Below, one piece after another: positions 1-5,964 of a DNA stretch of 6,031 bases (its first letter is position 1; every line of letters begins with the position of its first letter). The translations under genes were made by a program, and so were the position numbers. The stretch is from JTS-RE9 sp964649195 (GTDB lineage Bacteria; Planctomycetota; Phycisphaerae; Phycisphaerales; Phycisphaeraceae). The notes below the pieces were generated by a model that was not told the origin of the DNA, searched no databases, and worked only from the letters and a program-made list of their open reading frames with translations. The DNA lies in the NCBI GenBank assembly GCA_964649195.1, contig CAZYPK010000230.1, positions 1 to 6,031 of the forward strand, read 5' to 3'.

Positions 1-72
1 ATGCGCAAACTCCTGATCCACCTCAACAACCTCGCCAGGATCGAACGACAAAAACTCGCCGTCGGGACTTGA
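1..72 (+). CDS. Probable 3' end of an upstream gene (partial), unidentified
   Basis: An open frame runs from the first base to a TGA at 70-72 and encodes 23 residues, ending in ...IERQKLAVGT. It begins with ATG at base 1, but the window edge hides whether this is a true start or an internal Met. The mix of Leu, Asn, Arg and Lys looks protein-like and matches the C-terminal tail of a soluble protein better than a free peptide. The other two forward frames here are stopped early or read as low-complexity Arg/Pro sequence. No family can be assigned. It lies 76 nt before the adaptor gene on the same strand. Confidence 0.35.
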   Translation: MRKLLIHLNNLARIERQKLAVGT

Positions 73-148
73 CATGCAAGACAGTCGCTTCAGCCCCAAC
101 CACCCGACGCCTCTTTAATGGGTCTGCCTCTTTGGATCGGAACCGAAC

Positions 149-1717
149 ATGGATACCGCCTCGGTCACACTTCTTTCAACAACATCATCCGGCGCGGCGG
201 ATCGCATTCCGCCGGCCGGTCGTCGCTGGCTGACGCGGGTGGGACTGCCGGCGGGGATCATCGTTCTCGCGGCGGCGCTCATGGCGATCGTCTCGAAAGA
301 TGTCTGGATGCCCGCGAGGGGCGTCTCGATCATCCGCACGATCGCCCGCACGGGCCAGATCAGCGCGGCCGGCGCAATCGTCGGCACAAGCGAATCCGCC
401 GGCCGGTCAAGCCAGGTGATCGTCGCCCAGGCGGCCGGCTGGGTGGAACCGGACCCGTTTCCCATCCGTGTCCCGGCGCTGACCGAAGGCACGCTTGAGC
501 AGGTGCTCGTGCTGGAGGGTGATGTTGTCGCCGCGGGGCAGGTTGTCGCCCGGATGATCGATGCCCAGGCGAAGCTGGCGGTGCGGCGGGCGCAGGCCGA
601 GGTGGATCGGAGACAGGCGATGGTTGATGCGGCACAGGCGGTGTGGGATCACCCGGTGGCGCGCATCAGGGCGGTGGCCGTGGGCAAGGCGACGGTTGAA
701 GAGACTCAATCGGAGGCGGGCGAAACGCAGGCGATGGCGCTGGTCGAAAGCGCCAAACTCGCGGAACTGGAGGGGCACCTCAATCGCCTGGCGCAGTTGC
801 CGGAGGGGATCGTCGAGCAGGATCGGGTGGAGCGGACGCGATTCCAGGTCGAGGCTCAGCGCGCATCGGTTCAGGCGCTGGCGGCGCGACAATCGGTGGT
901 GAAGGCGAAGCTCAAACGACACGAGGCGGAGCTGGCGGCGGCGGTGCGGGAGATGGAGCTGCGCATCGCGGAGAAGCAGGAGTTGGCCCAGGCCGGGGCG
1001 ATGCTGGAAGAGGCTCGCGCAGCGCTCGCCGAGGCGCAGTTGAGGGAGAGCCGGATGGAGATCAGATCGCCCGCGGCGGGCGTGGTCATGCAGCGTTTCG
1101 CCTCGCCGGGCCTTCGCATGATGTTCACCAGCGATCATCCCGATGCCGGTTATGTGGCGGCGCTGTACGACCCGGCGAAACTTCAGGTCCGGGCGGATGT
1201 GCCGATGGGCGATGCCGCGAAAATCGGCGTGGGCCAGCAGGCGCAGGTGATCGTCGATGTGCTGCCCGACCGGGTCTTCACCGGCAAAGTGACGAGGCTG
1301 GTACACCAGGCGGACATCGGCAAGAACACGATTCAGGTGAAGGTGGCCCTGGATGATCCGGTGGCCCAGCTCAAGCCGGAGATGCTGGCGCGGGTGAAGT
1401 TCCTCGCCCAGCCGTCGCAACCTGGCGCCGAAGGCGGAAGCGCGCATCCCGCGATGGCCGCCTCCGCACTGAGCGTCTTCGTGCCTGAGCGTGTCGTGCA
1501 ACAGGATGGTTCGGGCGCGACGGTCTGGGTGATCGACGCCCGCACCGGCGCCGCCCGGCGACAGGCGATCGCACTGGGCGGCATCAGGCAGGACGGCTGG
1601 ATCGAAACGGTCGCGGGCCTGAATCCGGGCGATGCGGTCATCTTCGACGCCGATGGGCTGCGCGAAGGCGAACGGGTTCGCGTCATCGGCGAGATCGAGG
1701 ATGTTTCCAGGCCGTGA
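149..1717 (+). CDS. HlyD/MacA-family periplasmic adaptor (membrane fusion protein) of an ABC exporter
   Basis: The 522-residue protein should link the inner-membrane ABC permease to an outer-membrane channel. It has a basic N-terminus (about residues 25-30) and a single membrane anchor (about 33-48). The first half of a lipoyl-like domain follows (about 92-135, including GWVEPDP and the VLEGDVV turn). A long Ala/Glu/Arg/Gln-rich coiled-coil hairpin spans about 138-302, with its tip near 216-226 at the Pro-Glu-Gly. The second lipoyl half is about 302-325 (IRSPAAGVV), then a beta-barrel (about 345-420) and a membrane-proximal domain (about 440-516). It is well longer than E. coli MacA (about 370 residues); the extra length is the N-terminal linker and the coiled coil. 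ATG 149 is the first start after an in-frame TAA at 116-118; its ribosome site is weak (GGAA near 139-142). The ATPase gene follows closely. An RND-type adaptor is possible, but the ABC neighbours argue otherwise. Confidence 0.93.
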   Translation: MDTASVTLLSTTSSGAADRIPPAGRRWLTRVGLPAGIIVLAAALMAIVSKDVWMPARGVSIIRTIARTGQISAAGAIVGTSESAGRSSQVIVAQAAGWVEPDPFPIRVPALTEGTLEQVLVLEGDVVAAGQVVARMIDAQAKLAVRRAQAEVDRRQAMVDAAQAVWDHPVARIRAVAVGKATVEETQSEAGETQAMALVESAKLAELEGHLNRLAQLPEGIVEQDRVERTRFQVEAQRASVQALAARQSVVKAKLKRHEAELAAAVREMELRIAEKQELAQAGAMLEEARAALAEAQLRESRMEIRSPAAGVVMQRFASPGLRMMFTSDHPDAGYVAALYDPAKLQVRADVPMGDAAKIGVGQQAQVIVDVLPDRVFTGKVTRLVHQADIGKNTIQVKVALDDPVAQLKPEMLARVKFLAQPSQPGAEGGSAHPAMAASALSVFVPERVVQQDGSGATVWVIDARTGAARRQAIALGGIRQDGWIETVAGLNPGDAVIFDADGLREGERVRVIGEIEDVSRP

Positions 1718-1738
1718 TCAAGACCGCGCACCATCATT

Positions 1739-1742
1739 GGAG
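1739..1742 (+). promoter_or_regulatory. Ribosome binding site deciding the ATPase start
   Basis: GGAG lies 7 nt before ATG 1750. The alternative GTG at 1714 overlaps the adaptor stop (GTGA), has no good Shine-Dalgarno sequence, and would add 12 residues (MIKTAHHHWSFT) that family members lack before the first beta strand. Confidence 0.7.
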
Positions 1743-1749
1743 CTTCACC

Positions 1750-2442
1750 ATGCCACTGATTGAATGTCGCCAACTGACCAAGGAATACCGCAAGGGGCAG
1801 GCTGCGATACGGCCATTGGACGATCTGCACCTCGATGTCGAGGCGGGATCATTCCTCGCCCTGATGGGCCCCAGCGGCAGCGGCAAGACCACGCTGCTGA
1901 ATCTCATCGCGGGCATCGATCAGCCCACTTCGGGCACCCTGCACATCGACGGCCAGGAGATCGGCCGCCTCTCGCGCAGCAGGCTCGCCGCATGGCGCAG
2001 CGCCTACATCGGCTACGTCTTCCAACTCTACAACCTCGTGCCCGTGCTCACCGCCTACGAGAACATCGAACTCCCCCTGCTCCTGCACAGGCTCTCCCGC
2101 CAGGAGCGGCATCGGCGCGTGGCCACCGCCTTGGACCTGGTGGGCCTGGCGGATCGTCACGACCATTACCCGCGCCAGCTATCGGGCGGGCAGGAGCAGC
2201 GCGTGGCCATCGCCCGCGCCATCGTCACCGATCCGAAGATCATCGTCGCCGATGAACCCACCGGCGATCTGGACAAGGCGTCCGCGCAGACCATCATGCA
2301 ACTACTCAGGCAACTGAACCGCGAACTGAAAAAGACGCTCATCATGGTGACGCACGATGCAAAGACCGCCGATCATGCCGGCGTCACCTTGCACCTGGAA
2401 AAGGGCCGGCTGATCGACGGACACTCGGAGGTGAACTCATGA
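1750..2442 (+). CDS. ABC transporter ATP-binding protein, MacB/LolD class
   Basis: This 230-residue cytoplasmic ATPase hydrolyses ATP to drive the two permeases that follow. All motifs are intact: Walker A GPSGSGKT at residues 40-47, Q-loop Gln92 (in VFQLYNLVP), signature LSGGQ at 144-148 followed by EQR, Walker B IIVADEP with catalytic Glu169, D-loop TGDLD at 171-175, and switch His202 (MVTHD). The first strand, the YNLVPVLTAYENIELPL block and the total length match the MacB/LolD/FtsE group rather than importers. The ATG at 1750 is preferred over GTG 1714 because of a well-placed GGAG. The stop overlaps the next ATG by 4 nt (ATGA at 2439-2442), so translation of ATPase and permease is probably coupled. 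The substrate cannot be inferred from this subunit. Confidence 0.95.
   Translation: MPLIECRQLTKEYRKGQAAIRPLDDLHLDVEAGSFLALMGPSGSGKTTLLNLIAGIDQPTSGTLHIDGQEIGRLSRSRLAAWRSAYIGYVFQLYNLVPVLTAYENIELPLLLHRLSRQERHRRVATALDLVGLADRHDHYPRQLSGGQEQRVAIARAIVTDPKIIVADEPTGDLDKASAQTIMQLLRQLNRELKKTLIMVTHDAKTADHAGVTLHLEKGRLIDGHSEVNS
2427..2434 (+). promoter_or_regulatory. Strong ribosome binding site for the first permease
   Basis: GGAGGTGA is a near-consensus Shine-Dalgarno sequence inside the last codons of the ATPase gene, with 7 nt between GGAGG and ATG 2439. It is the strongest ribosome site in the operon and fixes the start within the ATGA overlap. Confidence 0.75.
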
Positions 2443-3590
2443 TCGCGCCGAAGTTTCTTCCATTGATCTTCAAGCAGATCATCCGCCACCGCGCACGCAC
2501 GCTGCTCACATCGGGCGGCGTGGCGACGGCGATGTTTCTCTTCGTCGCCGTGCAGTCGATGCAGCGCGGCGTGGCCGTCGCCACGCAGCAGTCGGCGGGC
2601 GACAACACGCTCATCGTCTATCGCGAGGATCGCTACTGCCCGTTCACCAGCAAGCTGCCCGAACACTACCTGCCCCGGATCGAAAAGATCGCCGGCGTCA
2701 AGGCGGTCGTGCCCATGAAGGTGGTCGTCAACAACTGCCGGGCGAGCCTGGATGTCGTGACCTTCCGAGGCGTGGCGGTCGAACGGTTCATGGAGCAAAA
2801 CCAGTCGAACTTCCATTTCATCGGCGGATCGCCGGCGGACTGGCGCAAGCGAAGCGATGCGGCGCTCCTGGGCGAGACGCTGGCCAGACGCCGCGGCCTG
2901 AAGGTCGGCGATCGGTTCGACGCCGCCGGCGTGGTGTCGTATGTCGCCGGCATCGTGCGCTCCGATGAACCGCAGGATCAGAACGTGGCTTACGTGCATC
3001 TGGACTTTCTGCAACAGACGGTGGATCGCAGGCTCGGCATCGTGACGCAGTTCAACGTGAAGGTGGACGATCCCGGCAGGCTGGGGGAGATCGCCGCCGC
3101 GATCGATGCGGAGTTCCGGTTCGCCGAGCAGCCGACAAGCACGCGGCCGGAGAAGGCGTTTGTCGCCCAGGCCGCGGCGGACATGATCGAACTCATCGGC
3201 TTCGCCAGGTACCTGGGCCTCGGCTGCCTCGTCGCCGTGCTCGCCCTGGTCGCCAATGCCATCGTGCTCGGCGTGCAGGACCGCATCAAGGAACACGCGA
3301 TCCTCCAGACCCTCGGGTACGGCGGCTCGCTCATCGGCAGGCTCATCATCACCGAAGGGGTGATGCTCGGCGTCATCGGCGGCATGACCGGCACCCTCGG
3401 CGCGCTGGCCGTCATCGAATGGGGGCAGTACAGCCTCTCCATGGACGGCCTGAGCATTCCGATTCAGGCCGGCGGCCCGCTGGTCCTCAGCGGGCTGGCG
3501 ATCTGCATCGTGCTGGGCGTTGTTGCCGGACTCGTGCCGGCGTGGCAGGCGTCGCGCAGGTCGATCGCGGCCTGTTTCCGTGCGGTGTGA
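2439..3590 (+). CDS. FtsX-like ABC permease, subunit 1 (MacB/DevC-type)
   Basis: The 383-residue inner-membrane protein has the MacB/FtsX plan: a basic amphipathic start (QIIRHRARTLLTSGG), helix 1 at about 21-40, a periplasmic domain at about 41-255, helix 2 at about 257-279, a cytoplasmic coupling segment DRIKEHAILQTLGYGGSLIG at about 281-300 that should contact the ATPase, helix 3 at about 302-326 and helix 4 at about 346-370, then a short basic tail. The coupling segment with its 'E-x-A-I-L-Q-T-L-G' is the hallmark of FtsX-domain permeases. The periplasmic domain has exactly two cysteines, Cys67 (RYCPFTS) and Cys100 (NNCRAS), which could form a disulfide. It overlaps the ATPase gene by 4 nt and is followed 25 nt later by a second, different permease. 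Its role is probably mechanotransmission, moving substrate through adaptor and outer channel, as known for MacB; the substrate is unknown. Confidence 0.92.
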   Translation: MIAPKFLPLIFKQIIRHRARTLLTSGGVATAMFLFVAVQSMQRGVAVATQQSAGDNTLIVYREDRYCPFTSKLPEHYLPRIEKIAGVKAVVPMKVVVNNCRASLDVVTFRGVAVERFMEQNQSNFHFIGGSPADWRKRSDAALLGETLARRRGLKVGDRFDAAGVVSYVAGIVRSDEPQDQNVAYVHLDFLQQTVDRRLGIVTQFNVKVDDPGRLGEIAAAIDAEFRFAEQPTSTRPEKAFVAQAAADMIELIGFARYLGLGCLVAVLALVANAIVLGVQDRIKEHAILQTLGYGGSLIGRLIITEGVMLGVIGGMTGTLGALAVIEWGQYSLSMDGLSIPIQAGGPLVLSGLAICIVLGVVAGLVPAWQASRRSIAACFRAV

Positions 3591-3615
3591 TGAAGCGAAA
3601 AAAATCGAGAACCTT

Positions 3616-4785
3616 ATGCGACTGCTACCGTTTGATTATGCCGTGCGAAACCTGGGCCGCTCACCGCTGAGGCTGGCGATGAGCGTGACGGGCAGCGCGT
3701 TGGTGGCGCTGCTGATCATCGCGGCCTCGGCGTTCGTGCGCGGCATGGAACAAAGCCTGGCCGACAGCGGCCAGGCGCGCAATGTCATCCTGCTCGGCGC
3801 AGGCAGCGAGGAAAGCATCGAGCGCAGCGAGATCGGATCGGGCGTGCCCACGCAGGCCATCGCCGGCGTGCGCGGCATCAAGTCGCGCATGGGGCAGCCC
3901 TGCATCTCGCCGGAAATCCACATGGCGCTCACCGTGGGTCTCACCCGCGAGGAACATGCCGTGTCGCAGGTCGTCGTGCGCGGCGTCGAGGTCTCCGCGT
4001 TCCTCGTGCATCCGCAGGTCCGCATCAGCGAGGGACGCATGTTCAACCCCGGCAACAACGAAGTCATCGTCGGCAGGCTCGCTTCCACACGTCTGGGCAT
4101 GAACGAGCGACACCTGGCCGTCGGCAAAACGATCTGGTTCGACGACAAACCCTGGACCATCGTCGGCCGATTCGAGGCGCCCAACACCGTCATGGATGCC
4201 GAGGTCTGGGCCCCGCTCAACGACCTGAAGGTGAGCGCCAAGCGCGACACGATTTCCTGCGCGGTGCTCACGCTGGCCGAGGACGGCGAACTGGAGGATG
4301 TGGCCGCCTTCGCCGCCTCGCGGGTCGATCTTGAAATCGTCGCCATGAGCGAGGGCGAGTATTACCGCAAGCTGATCGCCTTCTACCAGCCGGTGCGGAT
4401 GATGATCTGGATCACCGCCGCGCTCATCGCCCTGGGCGGCGTCTTCGGCGGCCTCAACACGATGTATGCCGCCTTCGCCTCCAGAATCCGCGAGATCGGC
4501 ACGTTGCAGTCGCTGGGCTTTTCCCGAAGGGCGATCGTCGTCAGTTTCGTGCAGGAATCCACGCTGGCCGCGACGACGGGCGCGATCGTCGCGGCGGCCA
4601 TCAGTCTGGTCCTGTTCGATGGTTTTGCGATCCGGTTCTCGATGGGCGCCTTCGGCCTGCGCATGGATGGCGCCACCCTGGCAACGGGCCTGGCCGCGGG
4701 ACTCATCCTCGGCATCCTCGGCGCCCTGCCGCCCGCCTTGCGCTGCCTGCGAATGCCCATCACCCAGGCGTTGAAGGCGGCATGA
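3616..4785 (+). CDS. FtsX-like ABC permease, subunit 2 (MacB/DevC-type)
   Basis: The 389-residue inner-membrane protein has the same topology as subunit 1: start MRLLPFDYAVRNLGRSPLR, helix 1 at about 20-42, periplasmic domain at about 43-257, helix 2 at about 259-283, coupling segment SRIREIGTLQSLGFSRRAI at about 289-307, helix 3 at about 308-334 and helix 4 at about 354-375, ending ALKAA. The periplasmic part shows recognisable MacB-core elements (VRGVEV, ISEGRMFNPGNNEVIVG, WTIVGRF). The frame is open upstream to about 3520, and a GTG at 3580 is possible. ATG 3616 is chosen because it gives the usual family N-terminus and has GAGA 5 nt before it. By eye it shares little sequence with subunit 1 outside the coupling segment, so the pair looks like an old divergence and a heterodimer rather than a recent duplication. 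It is the last gene of the tight cluster; a repeat-bearing spacer follows. Confidence 0.92.
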   Translation: MRLLPFDYAVRNLGRSPLRLAMSVTGSALVALLIIAASAFVRGMEQSLADSGQARNVILLGAGSEESIERSEIGSGVPTQAIAGVRGIKSRMGQPCISPEIHMALTVGLTREEHAVSQVVVRGVEVSAFLVHPQVRISEGRMFNPGNNEVIVGRLASTRLGMNERHLAVGKTIWFDDKPWTIVGRFEAPNTVMDAEVWAPLNDLKVSAKRDTISCAVLTLAEDGELEDVAAFAASRVDLEIVAMSEGEYYRKLIAFYQPVRMMIWITAALIALGGVFGGLNTMYAAFASRIREIGTLQSLGFSRRAIVVSFVQESTLAATTGAIVAAAISLVLFDGFAIRFSMGAFGLRMDGATLATGLAAGLILGILGALPPALRCLRMPITQALKAA

Positions 4786-4812
4786 CATGATTGAATCCGG
4801 AATGTTCCCAAG

Positions 4813-4825
4813 CCGGCGAAGCCGG
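4813..4825. repeat. Short perfect hairpin CCGGC-GAA-GCCGG
   Basis: Five perfect GC base pairs (4813-4817 with 4821-4825) close a 3-nt GAA loop, 27 nt after the permease 2 stop. No T-run follows, so it is not a standard intrinsic terminator. It directly precedes the large inverted repeat and may be part of the same element. Confidence 0.5.
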
Positions 4826-4874
4826 AAGTTCCAAATCACAATGTCCAAATCTCAAACAAGCTCCAAACAAGGCG

Positions 4875-4896
4875 GAATCAAGACAGAATCAAGGCA
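4875..4896 (+). repeat. 11-bp tandem direct repeat inside the inverted repeat
   Basis: GAATCAAGACA (4875-4885) is followed at once by GAATCAAGGCA (4886-4896), with one mismatch. The duplication is only in the left half, which makes the two halves of the element asymmetric. Confidence 0.6.
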
Positions 4897-4921
4897 GGGA
4901 TTCCTGAACAACCTCACGCCC

Positions 4922-4937
4922 AAGCCGCTTGCGGCTT
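4922..4937. repeat. Inner hairpin AAGCCGC-TT-GCGGCTT
   Basis: This is a perfect 7-nt inverted repeat (4922-4928 with 4931-4937); sterically, 6 bp with a CTTG tetraloop is more likely. It sits in the interior of the large inverted repeat and would form the apical hairpin when the outer arms pair. Confidence 0.6.
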
Positions 4938-5076
4938 CGCAATCCCCTGGCAGACCATTCGATGCCTTGCTTGAAATTTGGAGCTTGTTTGAGATTTGGA
5001 CATTGCGATTTGGAGCTTTACTTCATGTGCGCCGTCCGCAGAAGCGACCGTGTCAGAATCCCAATCCCCTTTTCAC

Positions 5077-5081
5077 AGGAG
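5077..5081 (+). promoter_or_regulatory. Ribosome binding site deciding the lipoprotein start
   Basis: AGGAG lies 6 nt before ATG 5088. The frame is open upstream to 4929 through the repeat. The strong site and the signal peptide that begins right after it show that 5088 is the real start. Confidence 0.75.
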
Positions 5082-5087
5082 CCACCC

Positions 5088-5630
5088 ATGACCGCGATTC
5101 GATTCACCGTGCTCACTCTCGTTCTTCTCGTCATCATCGGATGCAGTGATGCAGGCAACAACAAACCCTCCGCAAACGCGCCGGCCTCGACCGACAACCT
5201 GCCTGCGGACCTGTTCGTCTCGTCGAAGATCGAAGGGGCCAGGGATGTCACCGAACTCAAGAAGGATGCCAGGGAAGGTGACGTGGTCATCATCCGCGGC
5301 GTCGTGGGCGGCGATGCGAATCCGTTCGTCGCCAACCGGGCGATGCTCAGCGTGATCGATTACGCCGTCGTCTCCTGCAAGGACAACGGCGAGGCCTGCC
5401 CGACCCCGTGGGATTACTGCTGCACGCCGCAGGAGGAACTCACCCGGGTCAAAGCGACGATCCAGATCGCCGCGGGCGACGGTTCCCCTTTGAAGGTCGC
5501 CCTGAACGTCGGCCAAAAGATCAAGCCTTACGACGTGATCATCGTGCGCGGCAAGGTCGGCCCCAGGCCGTCAGCCGAGGTGTTGACCATCAATGCCGAT
5601 GCCATCCACGTCGAAGGGGCGAAGAACTGA
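5088..5630 (+). CDS. Small Cys-rich lipoprotein with an OB-fold-like pattern, function unknown
   Basis: The 180-residue product has a lipoprotein signal peptide (MTAIRFTVLTLVLLVIIGC). The lipobox IIGC gives Cys19 as the lipidated residue, with Ser20 and Asp21 following. A Ser/Ala/Asn/Pro-rich linker spans about 20-40. The mature domain (about 45-176) alternates short beta-like strands: GDVVIIRGVVGG (64-75), AMLSVIDYAVVSC (85-97), VKATIQI (121-127), DVIIVRGKVG (149-158) and EVLTINADAIHV (164-175). This resembles an OB-fold or tRNA-anticodon-binding-like barrel. Between strands lies a Cys-rich insert, C97-x6-C104-PTPWDY-C111-C112, fit for disulfides or metal binding. The gene is 302 bp after permease 2 with its own ribosome site, so it may be co-transcribed or independent. 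I recall similar conserved hypothetical proteins in planctomycetes but no assigned function. A link to the exporter is inference from position only. Confidence 0.85.
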   Translation: MTAIRFTVLTLVLLVIIGCSDAGNNKPSANAPASTDNLPADLFVSSKIEGARDVTELKKDAREGDVVIIRGVVGGDANPFVANRAMLSVIDYAVVSCKDNGEACPTPWDYCCTPQEELTRVKATIQIAAGDGSPLKVALNVGQKIKPYDVIIVRGKVGPRPSAEVLTINADAIHVEGAKN

Positions 5631-5670
5631 TCGTGTTCCATGTCCGTTTCGCGTGGCTGCCTTATCCGAG

Positions 5671-5689
5671 CCGGACTCTGTGAGTCCGG
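5671..5689 (+). terminator. Hairpin after the lipoprotein gene, candidate terminator
   Basis: CCGGACTC (5671-5678) pairs perfectly with GAGTCCGG (5682-5689) around a TGT loop, 40 nt after the lipoprotein stop. The 8-bp GC-rich stem suits a transcription end, but no T-run follows: the next hairpin begins at once. It may instead protect the mRNA 3' end or be a repeat element. Confidence 0.45.
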
Positions 5690-5729
5690 TCAGACACGCG
5701 ATGCCCGTCTTCGGGCTGAGCGTGTCTGA
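5690..5729. repeat. Two-tier palindrome abutting the previous hairpin
   Basis: TCAGACACGC (5690-5699) pairs perfectly with GCGTGTCTGA (5720-5729). An inner stem GCCCG (5703-5707) pairs with CGGGC (5712-5716) around a TCTT loop. The stems are separated by a symmetric 3x3 internal loop, GAT opposite TGA. No T-run follows. It may act with the preceding hairpin as a bipartite transcription end, or be a REP-like unit. Confidence 0.6.
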
Positions 5730-5732
5730 ATT

Positions 5733-5774
5733 CGCGCGGGGAATGTCGGAACATCCATGACGGTCCCCCGCGCG
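5733..5774. repeat. Palindrome with 9-bp GC stem
   Basis: CGCGCGGGG (5733-5741) pairs perfectly with CCCCGCGCG (5766-5774) across a 24-nt loop that has its own weak ATGT/ACAT stem (5743-5746 with 5751-5754). The left arm can also pair with a later segment (5802-5815). Confidence 0.5.
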
Positions 5775-5813
5775 GCCGGCGATCGGTGCAAATCGCTCAT
5801 CCCCCGCACGAAT

Positions 5814-5846
5814 TCGGCGATGCTCGCTTGCGCGTCGCATCGCCGA
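5814..5846. repeat. Palindrome with 10-bp stem
   Basis: TCGGCGATGC (5814-5823) pairs perfectly with GCATCGCCGA (5837-5846) around a 13-nt loop. It is followed immediately by the self-complementary CCCCCGGGGG (5847-5856). Confidence 0.55.
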
Positions 5847-5856
5847 CCCCCGGGGG

Positions 5857-5873
5857 CGGGTTTGCAAAACCCG
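5857..5873. repeat. Hairpin CGGGTTT-GCA-AAACCCG
   Basis: A 7-bp perfect stem (5857-5863 with 5867-5873) closes a 3-nt GCA loop. Read on the minus strand the 3' strand of the stem is the CGGGTTT-type arm, but no T-run follows on either strand, so a terminator role is weak. Confidence 0.5.
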
Positions 5874-5964
5874 GCTCTGAAAAGGCAAAAGGTTCCAAAA
5901 AGATACCCGCGCCGGATGTCATGCACCCCCATTTGAGCCATCAACCGCCAGGGTAAAAGCATAT

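Larger units (their letters stand above)
4831..5013. repeat. Long inverted repeat, 37-bp arms, possible MITE/REPIN-like element
   Basis: The left arm 4831-4867 and right arm 4977-5013 are reverse complements at 36 of 37 positions; the only mismatch is A4838 against C5006. Pairing continues discontinuously inward: CAAGGC at 4868-4873 matches GCCTTG at 4964-4969, and CAGGGATT at 4895-4902 nearly matches AATCCCCTG at 4941-4949. The arms are built from a repeated motif: GATTTGGA occurs at 4993-5000 and 5007-5014, and TTTGGAGCTT at 4977-4986 and 5009-5018. There is no transposase. It could be a non-autonomous mobile repeat, or an mRNA hairpin that stabilises the upstream message or reduces read-through into the lipoprotein gene. 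Only genome-wide copy number can decide. Confidence 0.8.
4786..5087. other. Gene-free spacer carrying a nested inverted-repeat element
   Basis: These 302 bases between permease 2 and the lipoprotein gene contain no credible coding region. Frames that stay open cross the repeats and translate to compositionally odd sequence. The left part (about 4826-4920) and the right arm are visibly richer in A and T than the flanking genes. The spacer holds a short CCGGC hairpin, a 37-bp inverted repeat, an 11-bp tandem duplication and an inner AAGCCGC hairpin, each listed separately. A promoter for the lipoprotein could lie at about 5014-5070, but I see no convincing -35/-10 pair. Confidence 0.75.

Noticed and set aside
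69..74. TTGACA matching a sigma-70 -35 box upstream of the adaptor
   Set aside because: No -10-like hexamer lies 16-18 nt downstream (the sequence there is CAGCCCC-like); the nearest TTTAAT (114-119) is 39 nt away.
407..1501. A 364-residue open frame on the minus strand opposite the adaptor gene
   Set aside because: It is His/Arg/Leu-rich with no domain, and mirrors a high-GC coding gene whose protein is clearly recognisable. Long antisense frames are expected at this GC content.
1714..1749. GTG start for the ATPase overlapping the adaptor stop (GTGA)
   Set aside because: It lacks a good ribosome site. ATG 1750 has GGAG at 7 nt and gives the normal family N-terminus.
3661..4848. A 395-residue open frame on the minus strand opposite permease 2
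   Set aside because: Its composition is Asp/His/Arg/Gly-rich without secondary-structure logic, and it lies fully opposite a well-defined permease.
4787..5149. A 120-residue forward frame starting just after the permease 2 stop
   Set aside because: It translates through both arms of the inverted repeat and into the lipoprotein gene in another frame, with no Shine-Dalgarno sequence at its ATG.
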